Positions 8,286-18,512 of a DNA stretch of 64,000 nucleotides are shown piece by piece. The stretch's first letter is position 1; every line of letters begins with the position of its first letter. Below the pieces are notes generated by a model, which saw nothing but the letters and a program-made list of their open reading frames with translations, was not told the DNA's origin and searched no databases. This DNA comes from Chitinophagaceae bacterium (GTDB lineage: Bacteria > Bacteroidota > Bacteroidia > Chitinophagales > Chitinophagaceae), in NCBI GenBank assembly GCA_016721085.1, contig JADKJI010000001.1, forward strand, positions 1 through 64,000, given 5' to 3'. The position numbers and the translations under genes were made by a program.

Positions 8286-10723
8286 CTAATTCGTCTTAAT
8301 CCGATTCTTCTCCGTATCAGAAGCTCCCGATTCCCTCGCATTCAACGATTTTCCTTTATTGAACCGGTAAGTAAAACTGAGAAGGCTACTCTTGAATCCA
8401 GATAACTCAACCAGTTGGCTTTAGAGTTGGCAATATTCCTGATATCCCCCCTGGCTGGTTTGAATAGAACATATCAGACACGTTTAAACGAATCGTTCCT
8501 TTTCCTTTCCATATTTTTTTGAGACACTCCAAACCTTGCCTGCCAAACTGGAATTGTAAGAAACTGAGCAACTAGTATTCTTGTTTGATAAGAACCTCCG
8601 AATTCAGCACTCAGTGATTTTGTGATAATGAACTGATTGACTGGTTGAATAAACCAATAAAACTTGCTTTCGTCAAGTACCTGTCCGTAGATTATCGACT
8701 CATAACTCATATTCTTCCCTTCAGTATATAATTGCAGGGTCCACCACTTAGTAATTTTGAAATTGCCATTTACTGAAATTCCATAAACCTGTTGTTTTCC
8801 AAAATTCCCCGGGCGACTATAGTAGATATTTCCTTTTTGTTCGTTCGTTTCCTGTATAAGATTTTTTACAAGACTATATTCCAGTGTAGTGGTCAGGAAA
8901 TTCTTATATGTGTGGGAGAATTCAAAGTTATAAGAGAAGGTTGGTTCCAGAAACGGATTTCCTCCATAATAAGTATACCGGTCTAGTGGATAGGTAAAAG
9001 GATTCATATCCTGGTAATTCGGACGGTCAACTCTTCTTCCGAAAGAGAAACCGAGCTGGTGCTTATCGGAGGTATCGAGTTTATAACTGAGATAGAAGGT
9101 AGGGAAGAGGTTAGTATAATTTCTGGTGAATGAGGAATCCTTTATCAGTGGATTACCCAGCTGGTTGCCTTTGATATTTGTATTTTCTATCCGAAGTCCT
9201 GCCTGTATTGAAAACGCTTTCCCTTCTTTCGAAAAATTCACATAGGCGGCGTTTATATTTTCCTGATACTTGAATCTATTACTGAATTCATAATTTGGAG
9301 TGGGCACAGTATTCACTACGTCAAAAAAGTCGGCGGTATTATCTGTTTTTACAAAACTTATTTTTCCTCCTGCATCCATTTTTATTCCTTTCGACAATGG
9401 AGTGGAATAATCAAGTTTTCCTGTACGCACACCAATAGTTGCTGGAAGTGATGAAGACAGAACTGATTCATTCAATAAAACTGTATCTGGGGTATAGGTA
9501 CTGTTTTTCAAAAGTTGAGTATGGCTTGACTTATATGCGATATAATCAAGGTTTGCACTCAATTCCTCACCCTGGTTTTTTTTCATCTTGTAGGCATAGT
9601 TAAGATTGACGCTGCCATTCTTCCATACTTTGTCGGAAGGGTTACTGGCTCGTATCAGATTTACAACATTGTCATTTGCATCCAGCAGGCTAGCATTATT
9701 AGTAGTTGGAACAAAAGATGGATTAATGAATCCAGACAACGCAATGCCTACTGTTGATTTAGAGGTAACATAGTAATCGGCTCCTATCCTTAGATTAGTG
9801 CTTTTGAATTCTCTTTTTATATAGGAATTCTGACTAAAGGTGGAGTTTTTTGTTCCATTTGGATTGAAGTAATAGCGGTTTATAGTCAGATCCTGATACG
9901 TGTTGTTTTGATTCCAGCTGAAATTGGTAAAGAAGTTTACTTTATTAACACGATAATTTAGGTTGATGCTGTTATTGGTTCGCATATAGGTTCCTTGTCC
10001 ATAGCTAAGGGTTATGGAACCATTGAAGCCTTTTGCCCGGTTTCTTTTCAGTTTTATATTGATTACACCAGCATTACCTTCTGCATCATATTTTGCAGGA
10101 GGGTTTGTCATGATTTCAATAGATTCAATGGAGCTGGATGGAATGGAACGCAGATAGGCAGCAAGATCTGCTGCTGCCAGATAAGTTGGTTTATCATCGA
10201 TAAAAACAAAAACCCCTTGCTTTCCTTTTAATGATATGTTACCATCAATATCCACCATAACGCCCGGCGCTTTTTCTAATACTTCCAGAGACGTGGCACC
10301 AGCATTACTGATTAGCAAATCAGGATTGATAACTACACGATCTATTTTTCGTTCTACAAATGATTTTTTTCCAGTCACATTCACTTCCTGCAATTCTTTA
10401 CAGCAGGTTTTAATGAATAGGAGGGTAGAGTATATAGAAGGTTTTTGATTAGTAATGCTTATGAGGTCAGAAAAATAAGTTTCGAAACTTGTATGAGTGA
10501 TCTTGATAAAATAATTTCCTTCTGCTAGTTTTTCAAAATTGAAACTACCATCGTCTTCAATAAAACTTGTCTTTAACAGGCTGGTATCTTTTCCTCTTAA
10601 CAGGGAAACGATTGCACCTGACATTTCTTTATGATTATTTACGCTTCCTGTTATTTTCCCAATTTGTGATTGAGCAGGAATAGCGGCAATAAATAGCAGT
10701 GAAGTTATAAGCAGTTTAAGCAT
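8286..10723 (-). pseudogene. Outer-membrane beta-barrel receptor (TonB-dependent-like), C-terminus frameshifted
   Basis: The start at 10723 gives MLKLLITSLLFIAAIPAQSQ, a good signal peptide; a GTG 27 nt upstream only adds residues. Then come a carboxypeptidase-regulatory-like domain (GKITGSVNNHKEMSGAIVSLL), a plug-like region (LEVLEKAPGVMVDIDGNISLKG, then SIESIEIMTNPPAKYDAEGNAGVINIKLK) and a long beta-barrel typical of the Bacteroidota outer membrane beta-barrel family. The main frame is open to 8474. The barrel end (KGKGTIRLNVSDMFYSN, then DIRNIANSKANWLSYLDSR, then SFTYRFNKGKS and a stop at 8286) needs three shifts, at a T7 run (8514-8520), a C6 run (8446-8451) and near 8380. Homopolymer location suggests sequencing errors. 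The substrate is unknown. A 44-aa membrane peptide precedes it. Confidence 0.75.
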
Positions 10724-10746
10724 AATGGTTTCTATGAATTGTAGGT

Positions 10747-10881
10747 TCACTTAGTTGAATGGGTGCTGATATATAGCCATTGTCCCGTTTTGTAGCCAGA
10801 TTTTACTAGTACTATAACACCAACTACTAAAGCCATTACTAAAAATATCTGGAAAGCTGTTTTTTTGAAATTTTCTTTCAT
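10747..10881 (-). CDS. Small single-pass membrane protein (44 aa)
   Basis: MKENFKKTAF is followed by a hydrophobic stretch (IFLVMALVVGVIVLV, about residues 12-27) and a short basic/polar tail, giving one membrane helix with a positive N-terminus. The frame could start further up at 10971, but the residues before the ATG at 10881 look non-coding. The stop lies 24 bp before the start of the outer-membrane receptor, suggesting a shared transcript. I recognise no family. It is small enough to be a chance frame; the clean hydrophobic segment and spacing are the only support. Confidence 0.4.
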   Translation of the reverse strand: MKENFKKTAFQIFLVMALVVGVIVLVKSGYKTGQWLYISTHSTK

Positions 10882-11211
10882 AGCAGTTGAAGTATTTGAA
10901 ATGTTAAGAAAACCTAAATGGCTAGTCGACAAAGTAAATGTATAACATGACCTTGCCATTTGCCTTTTCATTTATATGAATGGTGAAGAGAAGACGGTAA
11001 AGGGTTATGCTAGCCTAATTACAGTAGTGTACTTTTCTAGCAAGCAAAGTCGTTTTCTAAAGAATAGATATTTGAAAATCGAGATAAGGAAACTATGAAC
11101 TTAGGATGGCTTTATTACCCAAATACCTTAATTTTATCCACCTTCTTCCTATAATTATAATACAGCATTTCAATCCTGCTTTTACAGTCAGGAATTAAAT
11201 AATTAATTACT
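10882..11211. other. Divergent intergenic region
   Basis: This lies between the minus-strand receptor operon and plus-strand murQ, so it should hold promoters for both. TTACTTTG on the minus strand (about 10930) is one base off the TAnnTTTG consensus, without a clear -33 partner. No tRNA, small RNA or gene is seen. Confidence 0.35.
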
Positions 11212-12053
11212 ATGCCCCGTCTTACAGAACAGCCCTCTTTGCATCGACATCTGGAAACAAAATCGGTTGAAGAATTAACCGCCTTAATAAATCAGGAAGA
11301 TCAAAAAGTGGCTCTTGCCATACAATCGGCGCTACCTCAGGTAAATAAACTAATAACCCAAATTGTTGAAAAGCTGAAAGGGGAGGCAGGATGTTTTATC
11401 TGGGAGCTGGAAGCGGAGGCAGATTATCTGTACTGGATGCATTGGAATTGCCAACTACTTACGGCATTCAGAAAGGTATTGTTAATGTAATACTTGCAGG
11501 AGGAATTCCCCGTTTGGCAGAAGCCCCGGAAGAGAAGGAAGACGAAGTAGAAACAGGTTGGTTGGAGTTGTTGCAAAACAAGATCAATGAGAATGATATA
11601 GTAATTGGGATTTCTGCAAGTGGCACTACTCCATTCGTTGTCGGAGCCTTGACTCAATGCAGGGAACATGGTATTACAACAGCTTGTATAGTTAGTAACC
11701 CTGATTCACCAATTGCTGTTTTAGCAGATTTCCCGGTAGAAGTTATTACAGGTCCTGAATTCATTACAGGTAGCACCCGTATGAAATGTGGTACGGCCCA
11801 AAAAATGCTTTTTGATATGATTAGCACTACTACAATGATTCAGTTAGGCAGAGTTAAGGATAATAAGATGGTGAATGTGGTTCTTATAAATGATAAGATA
11901 ACTGACAGAGCGGTAAAGATGTTGATGGAAATGACTGGAATGGATGACTATGATATGGCTAAAGAGTTGCTATTAAAGAAGGGTAGTGTTCAGGCAGCTA
12001 TAGATAGTCTTGACCTTAATGGTAATTCTCTTCCAACCAACACGGTATTATAG
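11212..12053 (+). pseudogene. murQ: N-acetylmuramic acid 6-phosphate etherase, one frameshift
   Basis: MurQ cleaves the D-lactyl ether of MurNAc-6-phosphate to GlcNAc-6-phosphate in peptidoglycan sugar recycling. The first frame gives MPRLTEQPSLHRHLETKSVEELTALIN and the N-terminal helices. A shift near 11388 leads to MFYLGAGSGGRLSVLDALELPTTYG (the family's GAGTSGRL-type SIS motif), then GISASGTTPFV, NPDSPIA and the signature ITGSTRMKCGTAQKM. The total is about 280 residues, slightly shorter than the usual 300. It is followed 24 bp later by a sugar permease, a pairing known from Bacteroidota MurNAc salvage clusters. Identification is firm; whether the single indel is real is open. Confidence 0.85.
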
Positions 12054-12077
12054 GCGCATCATTTTTTATAAGGCCAT

Positions 12078-13343
12078 ATGAATAATATAACTGTAGCAAA
12101 TAATTCGGGAGCAACTTACAAAACACAATTGGTGATTATTGGATCATTCTTTTTCATGTTTGGTTTTGTTACCTGGGTGAATGGCACGTTGATTCCATAT
12201 TTAAGGATTGCTTGTGAGTTGAAAGACTGGCAACCTATCTTGCAACATTTGCTTTCTATATTTCCTATACAATAATGGCGCTCCCTTCCAGTAAGATATT
12301 ACAGTATACAGGAATGATTAATGGAATACGAACTGGTTTATTAATAATGGTTCTGGGATGCCTGATTTTTATACCAGCAGCACTTACAAGGAGTTATCTA
12401 TTGTTCCTAATTGGGTTGTTTATAGTCGGTACTGGGCTTACATTATTGCAGACAGCTATAAATCCATATATAACACTTATCGGACCTTCTTCCAGTGCCG
12501 CTCAGCGAATAAGTATCATGGGGATTTGTAATAAGTTTGCTGGTATTATTGCTCCGTTTATCCTGAGCGCCATAATACTTAGTAATGCCGATGCTCTTAT
12601 GGAGGAATTGTCAAGTTTAGCTCCTGCTGCTAAACAGCTTCGGTTAGATGCTTTGGCGCATGATGTGATTGTACCCTATGCAATTCTTGCTGCTATACTA
12701 TTGCTGGTTTCTTTTGGAATAAAATATGCAAGATTGCCGGAAGTTAATACTACGGCAATTGGCAATGCGGATGAAGGGCAATTGGACTTAAATAATGCAG
12801 ATACTTCAAAAGGCGGTCAGATGTTGAGGGGCTTTTTGGCTATATTTTGTGCAGTTGGAGTGGAAGTGGTAGCTGGTGATACAATTTCCAATTATGGTAT
12901 CTATAACGGTATATCACTTGATATTGCAAAAAGTTTAACTTCCTCACATTGGCAGGAATGTTGGCTGGGTATATTCTTGGAATAATTACCATACCCAAAT
13001 ATATTTCTCAGAATAAAGCATATTTATATTCGGCCATACTTGGTGTGGTTTTTTCTGCATTGATACTTTTTTCTAGCGGGTGGACCTCAATAGTAGGTGT
13101 AGCCTTACTTGGGTTTGCAAACGCCATGTTATGGCCTGCTATTTGGCCCAAAGCCCTTGAAGGACTTACGGGCAAAAACTCAATAACGCATCTGCTATTT
13201 TAATTATGGGTATAGCCGGAGGAGCCATATTACCACTGATTTATGGATGGGTAAGTACAGGTACGAATAACAAGTGGGGTTATATGGTGGTAATTCCATG
13301 TTATATTTATAGCATTTACTATAGTAATAAGAAGAAGCCCTGA
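12078..13343 (+). pseudogene. Sugar MFS permease (fucose-permease-like), frameshifted; candidate MurNAc transporter
   Basis: It starts as MNNITVANNS and runs into FMFGFVTWVNGTLIPYLRIACELKDW, the N-terminal signature of the FHS/L-fucose-permease group of the major facilitator superfamily. Shifts near 12235, 12942 and 13175 join it to YLATFAFYISYTIMALPSSKIL, then LQTAINPYITLIGP, VVAGDTISNYGIY, TLAGMLAGYILG, AMLWPAIWPKALEGL and finally NASAILIMGIAGGAILPLIYG, ending at 13343. Twelve membrane segments are expected. Directly downstream of murQ, so uptake of MurNAc or a related amino sugar is the best inference. Three indels in 1.2 kb could mean real decay or poor local sequence. Confidence 0.75.
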
Positions 13344-13508
13344 TTGAGATCAATGACTGTTTTTAGCAGCTAAAGCCCTATTGTACATGTCGTAGGGAAT
13401 TCTTGAAGGGTAACCATCAAAAATGTTGTTTATCATAAGGGTTTTATATCACGGAAATCCTTCATATTTTTCTTTTTTGCCTTCCTTTTTTCCCTATCTT
13501 CAGGCCCT

Positions 13509-14571
13509 ATGGCATTTATTGACAGAATCCTTCACGTGCCCTCATACGGCTGGAGTGATGAAAAAGGCGAATTAGTAGTTCCATCTGTAAAGACTTTATA
13601 CGGAGAAGCTTTTTCTCGTATCAATATATTCAAGTCTAGAAAGAACTGGATTTCAATGATCAGTTGGTTGATGGTGGTTTGTATGTTCCCATTCTTCCTT
13701 CTGTTTTATATTCAAATACTTTTCTTTAAAATTATTGATTGCATTTATCCTGTATGCCATGATCATCATGGGTACTCATGGAACCATCTGGTTTCATAGA
13801 TATGGAACTCATAAGGCATATACTTTCAGTCATCCTATTTTCGTTTCATAACTCAAAACCTCGTATTACGTACGTTTCCTGAGGAGATATATGTAGTATC
13901 CCCATCATGTTCATCATGCTAAGTCTGATAAGCCTGGTGATCCATATAATCCGTTGGGTGGATTTATGTATTGTATGTTGAGTGATGTAAACCATCAAAG
14001 TATTGCAAGGGATTTGACAGTTGAGGAATATGCCCGTGTTGCTGGGTTTATGAATCACACCGGTGTATGGGTTAATAGTTACAAACAATACAAGAAATGG
14101 GGTTCAGTAGCTTCTCCTCTTTACACTTTTGGTCTTTGGATCTTAAATTGGTCATTCTGGTATACTGCATTTTATTTTATTGGAGGTCATGCTCTGGCTT
14201 GCACTTTGTTTGGCGCTGCCATGTTCTGGTTCATCTTTGTAAGAGCCTTCAATTATACCGGTCATGGTAAAGGCAAGGAAATGCATGTGGATGGAATTGA
14301 TTTTGATCGCAGAAACCTTTCAATAAATCAAATGCGCCCGGGTCTTTTTGCGGGCGAATGGCATAATAATCACCATCTCTATCCTGCTAGTGCTCGTGCA
14401 GGGTTCCTGCCTTATCAATTGGATCTGGCATGGATATATATCTATTCCCTTTATAAATTAGGGATGGTTTCTTCCTACAAAGACAATAAGAAGGACTTCA
14501 TCAGGAAGTATATTGTTGGAAAATCTAAGCCATTAGTTGAGCATAAGGAAATGGTTGAAGAGTACGCCTAA
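13509..14571 (+). pseudogene. Fatty-acid (acyl-CoA/acyl-lipid) desaturase, frameshifted
   Basis: An integral membrane di-iron desaturase. All three histidine boxes are present: HRYGTH near 13790, HHVHH near 13900 and HNNHH near 14360. They fall in different frames because of shifts near 13705, 13840 and 13898 (the last looks like an extra C in front of the HHVHH codons). From 13954 the frame is open, with NPLGGFMYCMLSDVNH, then FNYTGHGKGKEMHVDGIDF and LFAGEWHNNHHLYPASARAGF. The enzyme introduces a double bond into membrane fatty-acyl chains using O2 and electrons from a carrier. The next two genes are redox membrane proteins, so electron supply may be encoded alongside. Family certain; integrity uncertain. 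Confidence 0.8.
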
Positions 14572-14640
14572 AAGTAAATTTCTGGATTCTTTCGGTAGAT
14601 TTGCAACATTTCCCACTGGGAACTTGTTATACATTATATC

Positions 14641-15897
14641 ATGAGAATAGTAATTGTTGGAGGTGGTTTTGCCGGAATCAACTTCGCGAAACAATTGGCA
14701 GGCAAGCAGGGTGTCGAAATCATTTTAATAGACAGGAATAATTACCACTTCTTTCCACCGCTTCTTTATCAGGTGGCCACTTCCTTTATTGAACCCTCAA
14801 ATATCAGCTACCCCTTCCGTAAGATGTTCCAGAATAAAGGGAATATCTATTTCCATTACGGATCATTAGTACAAATAAATAGCACAGCAAAGAATATCGA
14901 AACCACATCAGGCAAATTCGATTATGATATCCTGGTACTGGCAATGGGAACTGAAACCAATTTTTTCGGTATGGCAAATGTGGAGAAGAATGCATTGCCT
15001 ATGAAAAATATTGATGATGCCCTTCATATCCGAAATCACTTATTGATTCAGTTAGAAAAAGCTACAAGGATTCATGATTCATCTGAAAGACAAAAATTAC
15101 TTACAGTTGTTATAGCAGGTGGCGGTCCTACAGGTGTGGAGGTTTCAGGAATGCTCGCAGAAATGAGTAAGAAGATTGTGTATAAGGATTACCCTGAATT
15201 CAAAGACCATCAGTTGGATATTTATCTTATTGATGCTGCTGATAAATTACTTGGCTCTATGAGCCAAAAATCCCAAAAAGAAGCATTAGCAACACTCAGT
15301 AAATTGGGAGTAAACATTAAGCTGGGTATTTCTGTAAAGGATTATGATAATGGCAAAGTGGTTCTTTCTGATGGCACTACAATTGAAACAGCTACCCTAA
15401 TTTGGGCTTCAGGCGTTATGGGGAGGAAAGCACCCGGATTGCCAACAGAAAGTATTGGAAGAGGGAGAAGGGTGATGGTAGATGGGTATAATAAGGTTAT
15501 AGGTGTAGAAGGTATTTATGCTTTGGGCGATCTCTGTTATCAAACTGCAGATACTAATTACCCTAATGGACATCCGCAATTGGCACAGGTGGCCATTCAG
15601 CAGGGGCTGTTATTAGCTTCTAATATCCTGAAGACTCAGGTTGGAAAACCAATGAAATCTTTCAGTTATAAGGATAAGGGCAGTATGGCAATCATTGCGA
15701 AATTCAAAGCAGTAGTTGATTTGCCAAAGGGTTTCTTCAAAGGATTTCTTGCCTGGCTTACCTGGCTATTTATTCATATCATTCCATTGGTTGGCTTTGG
15801 AAACAAGGCTAAAGTACTTTATAACTGGTTCTGGAGTTTCTTTACCAATGATCCAACTTTACGATTGATTATCAGGCCTGAGGAAGATGATAAATAG
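14641..15897 (+). CDS. ndh: Type II NADH:quinone oxidoreductase (NDH-2)
   Basis: A 418-aa FAD protein. The N-terminal Rossmann motif MRIVIVGGGFAGINFAKQL binds FAD. A second dinucleotide motif, VVIAGGGPTGVEVSGML, near residue 155 binds NADH. Further motifs are LVLAMGTETNFFG, TLIWASGVMG and the FAD-contacting GIYALGDLCY followed by HPQLAQVAIQQG. The C-terminal region FKGFLAWLTWLFIHIIPLVGFGNK is the hydrophobic/amphipathic membrane anchor of NDH-2. It oxidises NADH and reduces the quinone pool without pumping protons. Intact and of typical length. Downstream of the desaturase and upstream of a membrane iron-sulphur protein. Confidence 0.88.
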   Translation: MRIVIVGGGFAGINFAKQLAGKQGVEIILIDRNNYHFFPPLLYQVATSFIEPSNISYPFRKMFQNKGNIYFHYGSLVQINSTAKNIETTSGKFDYDILVLAMGTETNFFGMANVEKNALPMKNIDDALHIRNHLLIQLEKATRIHDSSERQKLLTVVIAGGGPTGVEVSGMLAEMSKKIVYKDYPEFKDHQLDIYLIDAADKLLGSMSQKSQKEALATLSKLGVNIKLGISVKDYDNGKVVLSDGTTIETATLIWASGVMGRKAPGLPTESIGRGRRVMVDGYNKVIGVEGIYALGDLCYQTADTNYPNGHPQLAQVAIQQGLLLASNILKTQVGKPMKSFSYKDKGSMAIIAKFKAVVDLPKGFFKGFLAWLTWLFIHIIPLVGFGNKAKVLYNWFWSFFTNDPTLRLIIRPEEDDK

Positions 15898-15995
15898 GTA
15901 ATGCATACCCGATTTCAATGACGTCATGCATGATTAAAATCATCCCCGAACAATAGGTAAATTAATAGATTGCCGCCTCATTTTAATATCCCAGT

Positions 15996-17081
15996 ATGGA
16001 GGCAGGTCAGGCTAAAGTGATTCCTTTTACAAACAACAGGCTTTCAGGAAGATCCTTACTGATATGGCGTATTGCACAAACCCTGGTATGGTTTGTTGGT
16101 CTTTTTATTTTTTTCAATCTATTTTTTAATCCCACACTTGGCTTATTACTCTTTTGGAACATATTGATTCCTGTGGCTCCAGCATTATTGGTTTTGGCAA
16201 CTGGCTTATGGAGAAATATTTGTCCCCTCGCCACTACACAACTAATGCCAAGACATTTTAATTTATCATTGAAAAAAAAGATGCCTGTTTCACTACAGGC
16301 AAAACTGCAACTTATAAGTGTAGTAGTTCTTTTCTTTTTGGTTCCACTACGCCATGCAATATTCAATACTGATGGATTGGCAACGGCCATTCTGTTGATG
16401 GTGTTATCCACGATTGCAGTAACTATGGGTTTTATCTATGATTGGAAAAGCGGTTGGTGTTCAACCTTATGTCCAGTTCACCCTGTCGAAAGATTATACG
16501 GCAGCGCTGCCATTTTTTCTTTTCCAAATGCCCATTGCGAAAATTGTGTAAACTGTTCAATACCTTGTCCTGATTCAACTCCTAATTTCCATCCCGGACT
16601 TTCAAAGAAAACCAGTTGGCATTCCTGGAGCGGATGGCTGATTGCAGGAGGATTGCCAGGATTTGTATGGGCATGGTTTCATGTACCCGACCAACATGGC
16701 ATTGGAAGCATAAGCGAGCTAATCAGCATTTACCAGATTCCGTTTTTGGGATTGGTAGTGTCCCTTTTCCTTTTCAATCTGATAAAAACTGTTTTCACCA
16801 AAATCCCGGAAAAAAAACTCATCCTCTTTTTTGCAGCAGCAGCTGTATCAATTTATTATTGGTATCGATTGCCCGCCTTATTTGGTTTTGGCAATTTTGA
16901 TAAAGATGGGGTCCTTATTAGTTTGGTAGGTGTTATCCCAGAATGGCCAATAACCGTGATTACTACTATTACCACCCTTTTCTTTTTCTGGTGGCTGCTG
17001 ATTAGAAAACCTCCAGCAAATAGTTGGCTGATTAGGCCAGCTTATTTGATGAGACAGGTGGCCTCAAAGAAGTCTTCTTGA
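15996..17081 (+). CDS. Polytopic membrane 4Fe-4S protein (polyferredoxin-like)
   Basis: 361 residues with about seven or eight hydrophobic segments. Three cysteine clusters are visible: WRNICPLATTQLMP near residue 70, WCSTLCPVHPVERLYG near residue 157, and the perfect 4Fe-4S pattern CENCVNCSIPCP near residue 181. The C-x3-CP elements next to membrane helices recall NapH, CcoG/FixG and NosR C-terminal domains, but the arrangement is not a clear match to any one of them. The likely role is electron transfer at the cytoplasmic membrane. It lies 98 bp after NDH-2 on the same strand. Specific function unknown. Confidence 0.7.
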   Translation: MEAGQAKVIPFTNNRLSGRSLLIWRIAQTLVWFVGLFIFFNLFFNPTLGLLLFWNILIPVAPALLVLATGLWRNICPLATTQLMPRHFNLSLKKKMPVSLQAKLQLISVVVLFFLVPLRHAIFNTDGLATAILLMVLSTIAVTMGFIYDWKSGWCSTLCPVHPVERLYGSAAIFSFPNAHCENCVNCSIPCPDSTPNFHPGLSKKTSWHSWSGWLIAGGLPGFVWAWFHVPDQHGIGSISELISIYQIPFLGLVVSLFLFNLIKTVFTKIPEKKLILFFAAAAVSIYYWYRLPALFGFGNFDKDGVLISLVGVIPEWPITVITTITTLFFFWWLLIRKPPANSWLIRPAYLMRQVASKKSS

Positions 17082-17182
17082 ACAATTCTTACTGACTAAT
17101 TTTCTTACTTCCGATCTTATAAATTGGGGCAATTACCCTTCCTTTTTGCCATCAAATACCCCCTTTTCTACGCCTTTTCTAT

Positions 17183-17222
17183 TCCAAAAAATGGAAATCA
17201 ATTCTACTAAATAGAATTTTTA
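17183..17222 (+). terminator. Weak hairpin between membrane 4Fe-4S gene and polysaccharide locus
   Basis: TTCCA-AAAAA-TGGAA is followed by ATTCTA (17201-17206) pairing with TAGAAT (17212-17217) and then TTTT. The stems are short and AT-rich, so termination would be weak. It is the only candidate boundary before the polysaccharide locus. Confidence 0.3.
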
Positions 17223-17307
17223 GCTGATTCTACTATTCGTTGGTATTGATTATCAATTGTTTTGCTTCTGGCATCAAACTGGACTACTGTTCCACAAATT
17301 ATAAAAA

Positions 17308-17739
17308 ATGGAAACAGCAGCCCATCTCAAAATTTTTGTAGTAGACGACGATTTGTTTAGTCTGAACATGTACCAGCAACACCTCAGCAACCTGGGTTTC
17401 GAGAATGTGAAAACATTTGACAATGGTACAGCCTGCTTGCTTTGTCTTACAGAGCAGCCCGATATCATTTTCCTCGACCATGGTATGGATATCTTAAATG
17501 GAGTAGAGGTTCTTAAAAAGATTAAGAGGTTCAATCCAGACATCTACGTGGTGTTCATTTCTGGTCAGGCAGATGTTCTTACTGCAGTCAACTCCCTGAA
17601 GTTTGGTGCCTTTGATTATATCAAAAAGGGTGAAGATGATCTCCGCATGATTGAAAAGGTTATGGAAAAGATTCAGGAGATCATGGTGCTGATGCAGAAA
17701 AAGAAGAAGGGTTTATTGAAGAAATTATTTACCGCTTAA
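17308..17739 (+). CDS. Single-domain response regulator (CheY-like)
   Basis: 143 aa, essentially a receiver domain only. The acidic pocket VVDDD at 11-15, phosphoacceptor Asp57 in PDIIFLDHGMD, the Thr/Ser-equivalent in FISGQ and the conserved Lys in FDYIKKGED are all present. A lysine-rich tail (QKKKKGLLKKL) replaces an output domain. With no DNA-binding domain it should act by protein interaction or as a phosphate relay. It is the first gene of the polysaccharide locus; the hybrid kinase with a phosphotransfer domain at the other end (33399) is an obvious candidate partner (inference). Confidence 0.85.
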   Translation: METAAHLKIFVVDDDLFSLNMYQQHLSNLGFENVKTFDNGTACLLCLTEQPDIIFLDHGMDILNGVEVLKKIKRFNPDIYVVFISGQADVLTAVNSLKFGAFDYIKKGEDDLRMIEKVMEKIQEIMVLMQKKKKGLLKKLFTA

Positions 17740-17748
17740 TACGGCTAT

Positions 17749-18501
17749 ATGAAAACGCTTGGATTTTTTTCCCTCTTACTGTCATTCTTTATGCTTTAGT
17801 GCAAAACGCAGAACCTTTTGGAGCAACCAAAGGAAGAAGTTCAGTTTCAGCATAAGAAAGTTGATAGTGCTTTCCTTTATGATGAGCATTATGAGTACCA
17901 GATATGTAAAGATGATAAAGTGAGTATGAGTATCTGGGATCATGATAATATGAGCATCGGTTCCTTATTCGGAATCTATAACTCTAATGAAGTTTATGGC
18001 AAATGGGTAATGGTAGATGCTCAAGGTAATATCACAGTGCCAAAAGTGGGGAAATTCCATATAAAGGACCTTACTGTAATTCAGGCAAAAGATTCTTTGA
18101 CTAAGATATTCAGCAAGTGGATAATTAATCCGGTTATTGAATTAAAAGTACTTAACAAAGAGATTACCATTTTGGGTGAATTGAAAACACCTGGTAAGTA
18201 TGTTGTGGAAAGGGATATGAATTCATTACTTGACATAATAGCAAGAGCCGGTGATTTTGAAATGTATGCCAATAAGAAAAGTATTAAGATCATACGTCAG
18301 AAAGGTAATGAAGTGAGAATGATCAACGTAGACCTTACCGCATCAAATAATTACTTTAACAGAAACCTTCAGGTTCACCCTGGTGACTTGATAGTTGTTC
18401 CTTCTAAAAAGAGTAAGGATTTTGAAAGACGAATTTCAGCGATCATTCCTATTGCAACCAGTGTAACGGCAGCTACTTTACTTGTAACAACCTTATTATA
18501 A
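17749..18501 (+). pseudogene. Wza-like polysaccharide export lipoprotein, stop codon in signal peptide
   Basis: Outer-membrane polysaccharide export (Wza/BexD) family. The ATG at 17749 encodes MKTLGFFSLLLSFFML, a lipoprotein signal, then an in-frame TAG (17797-17799), then TGC (Cys) directly after, exactly where the lipobox cysteine belongs. The frame is then open: YEYQICKDDKVSMSIWDHDN, VMVDAQGNITVPKVGKF, then a SLBB-like repeat (KEITILGELKTPGKYVVERDMNSLLDIIARAGDF) and a hydrophobic C-terminal helix (IPIATSVTAATLLVTTLL). A TTG at 17818 would restart translation but would lose the signal peptide. One base change (for example TCG to TAG) explains it. It pairs with the GumC/Wzc-like gene 11 bp downstream. 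Confidence 0.75.
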
Positions 18502-18512
18502 TTATTCGACCC

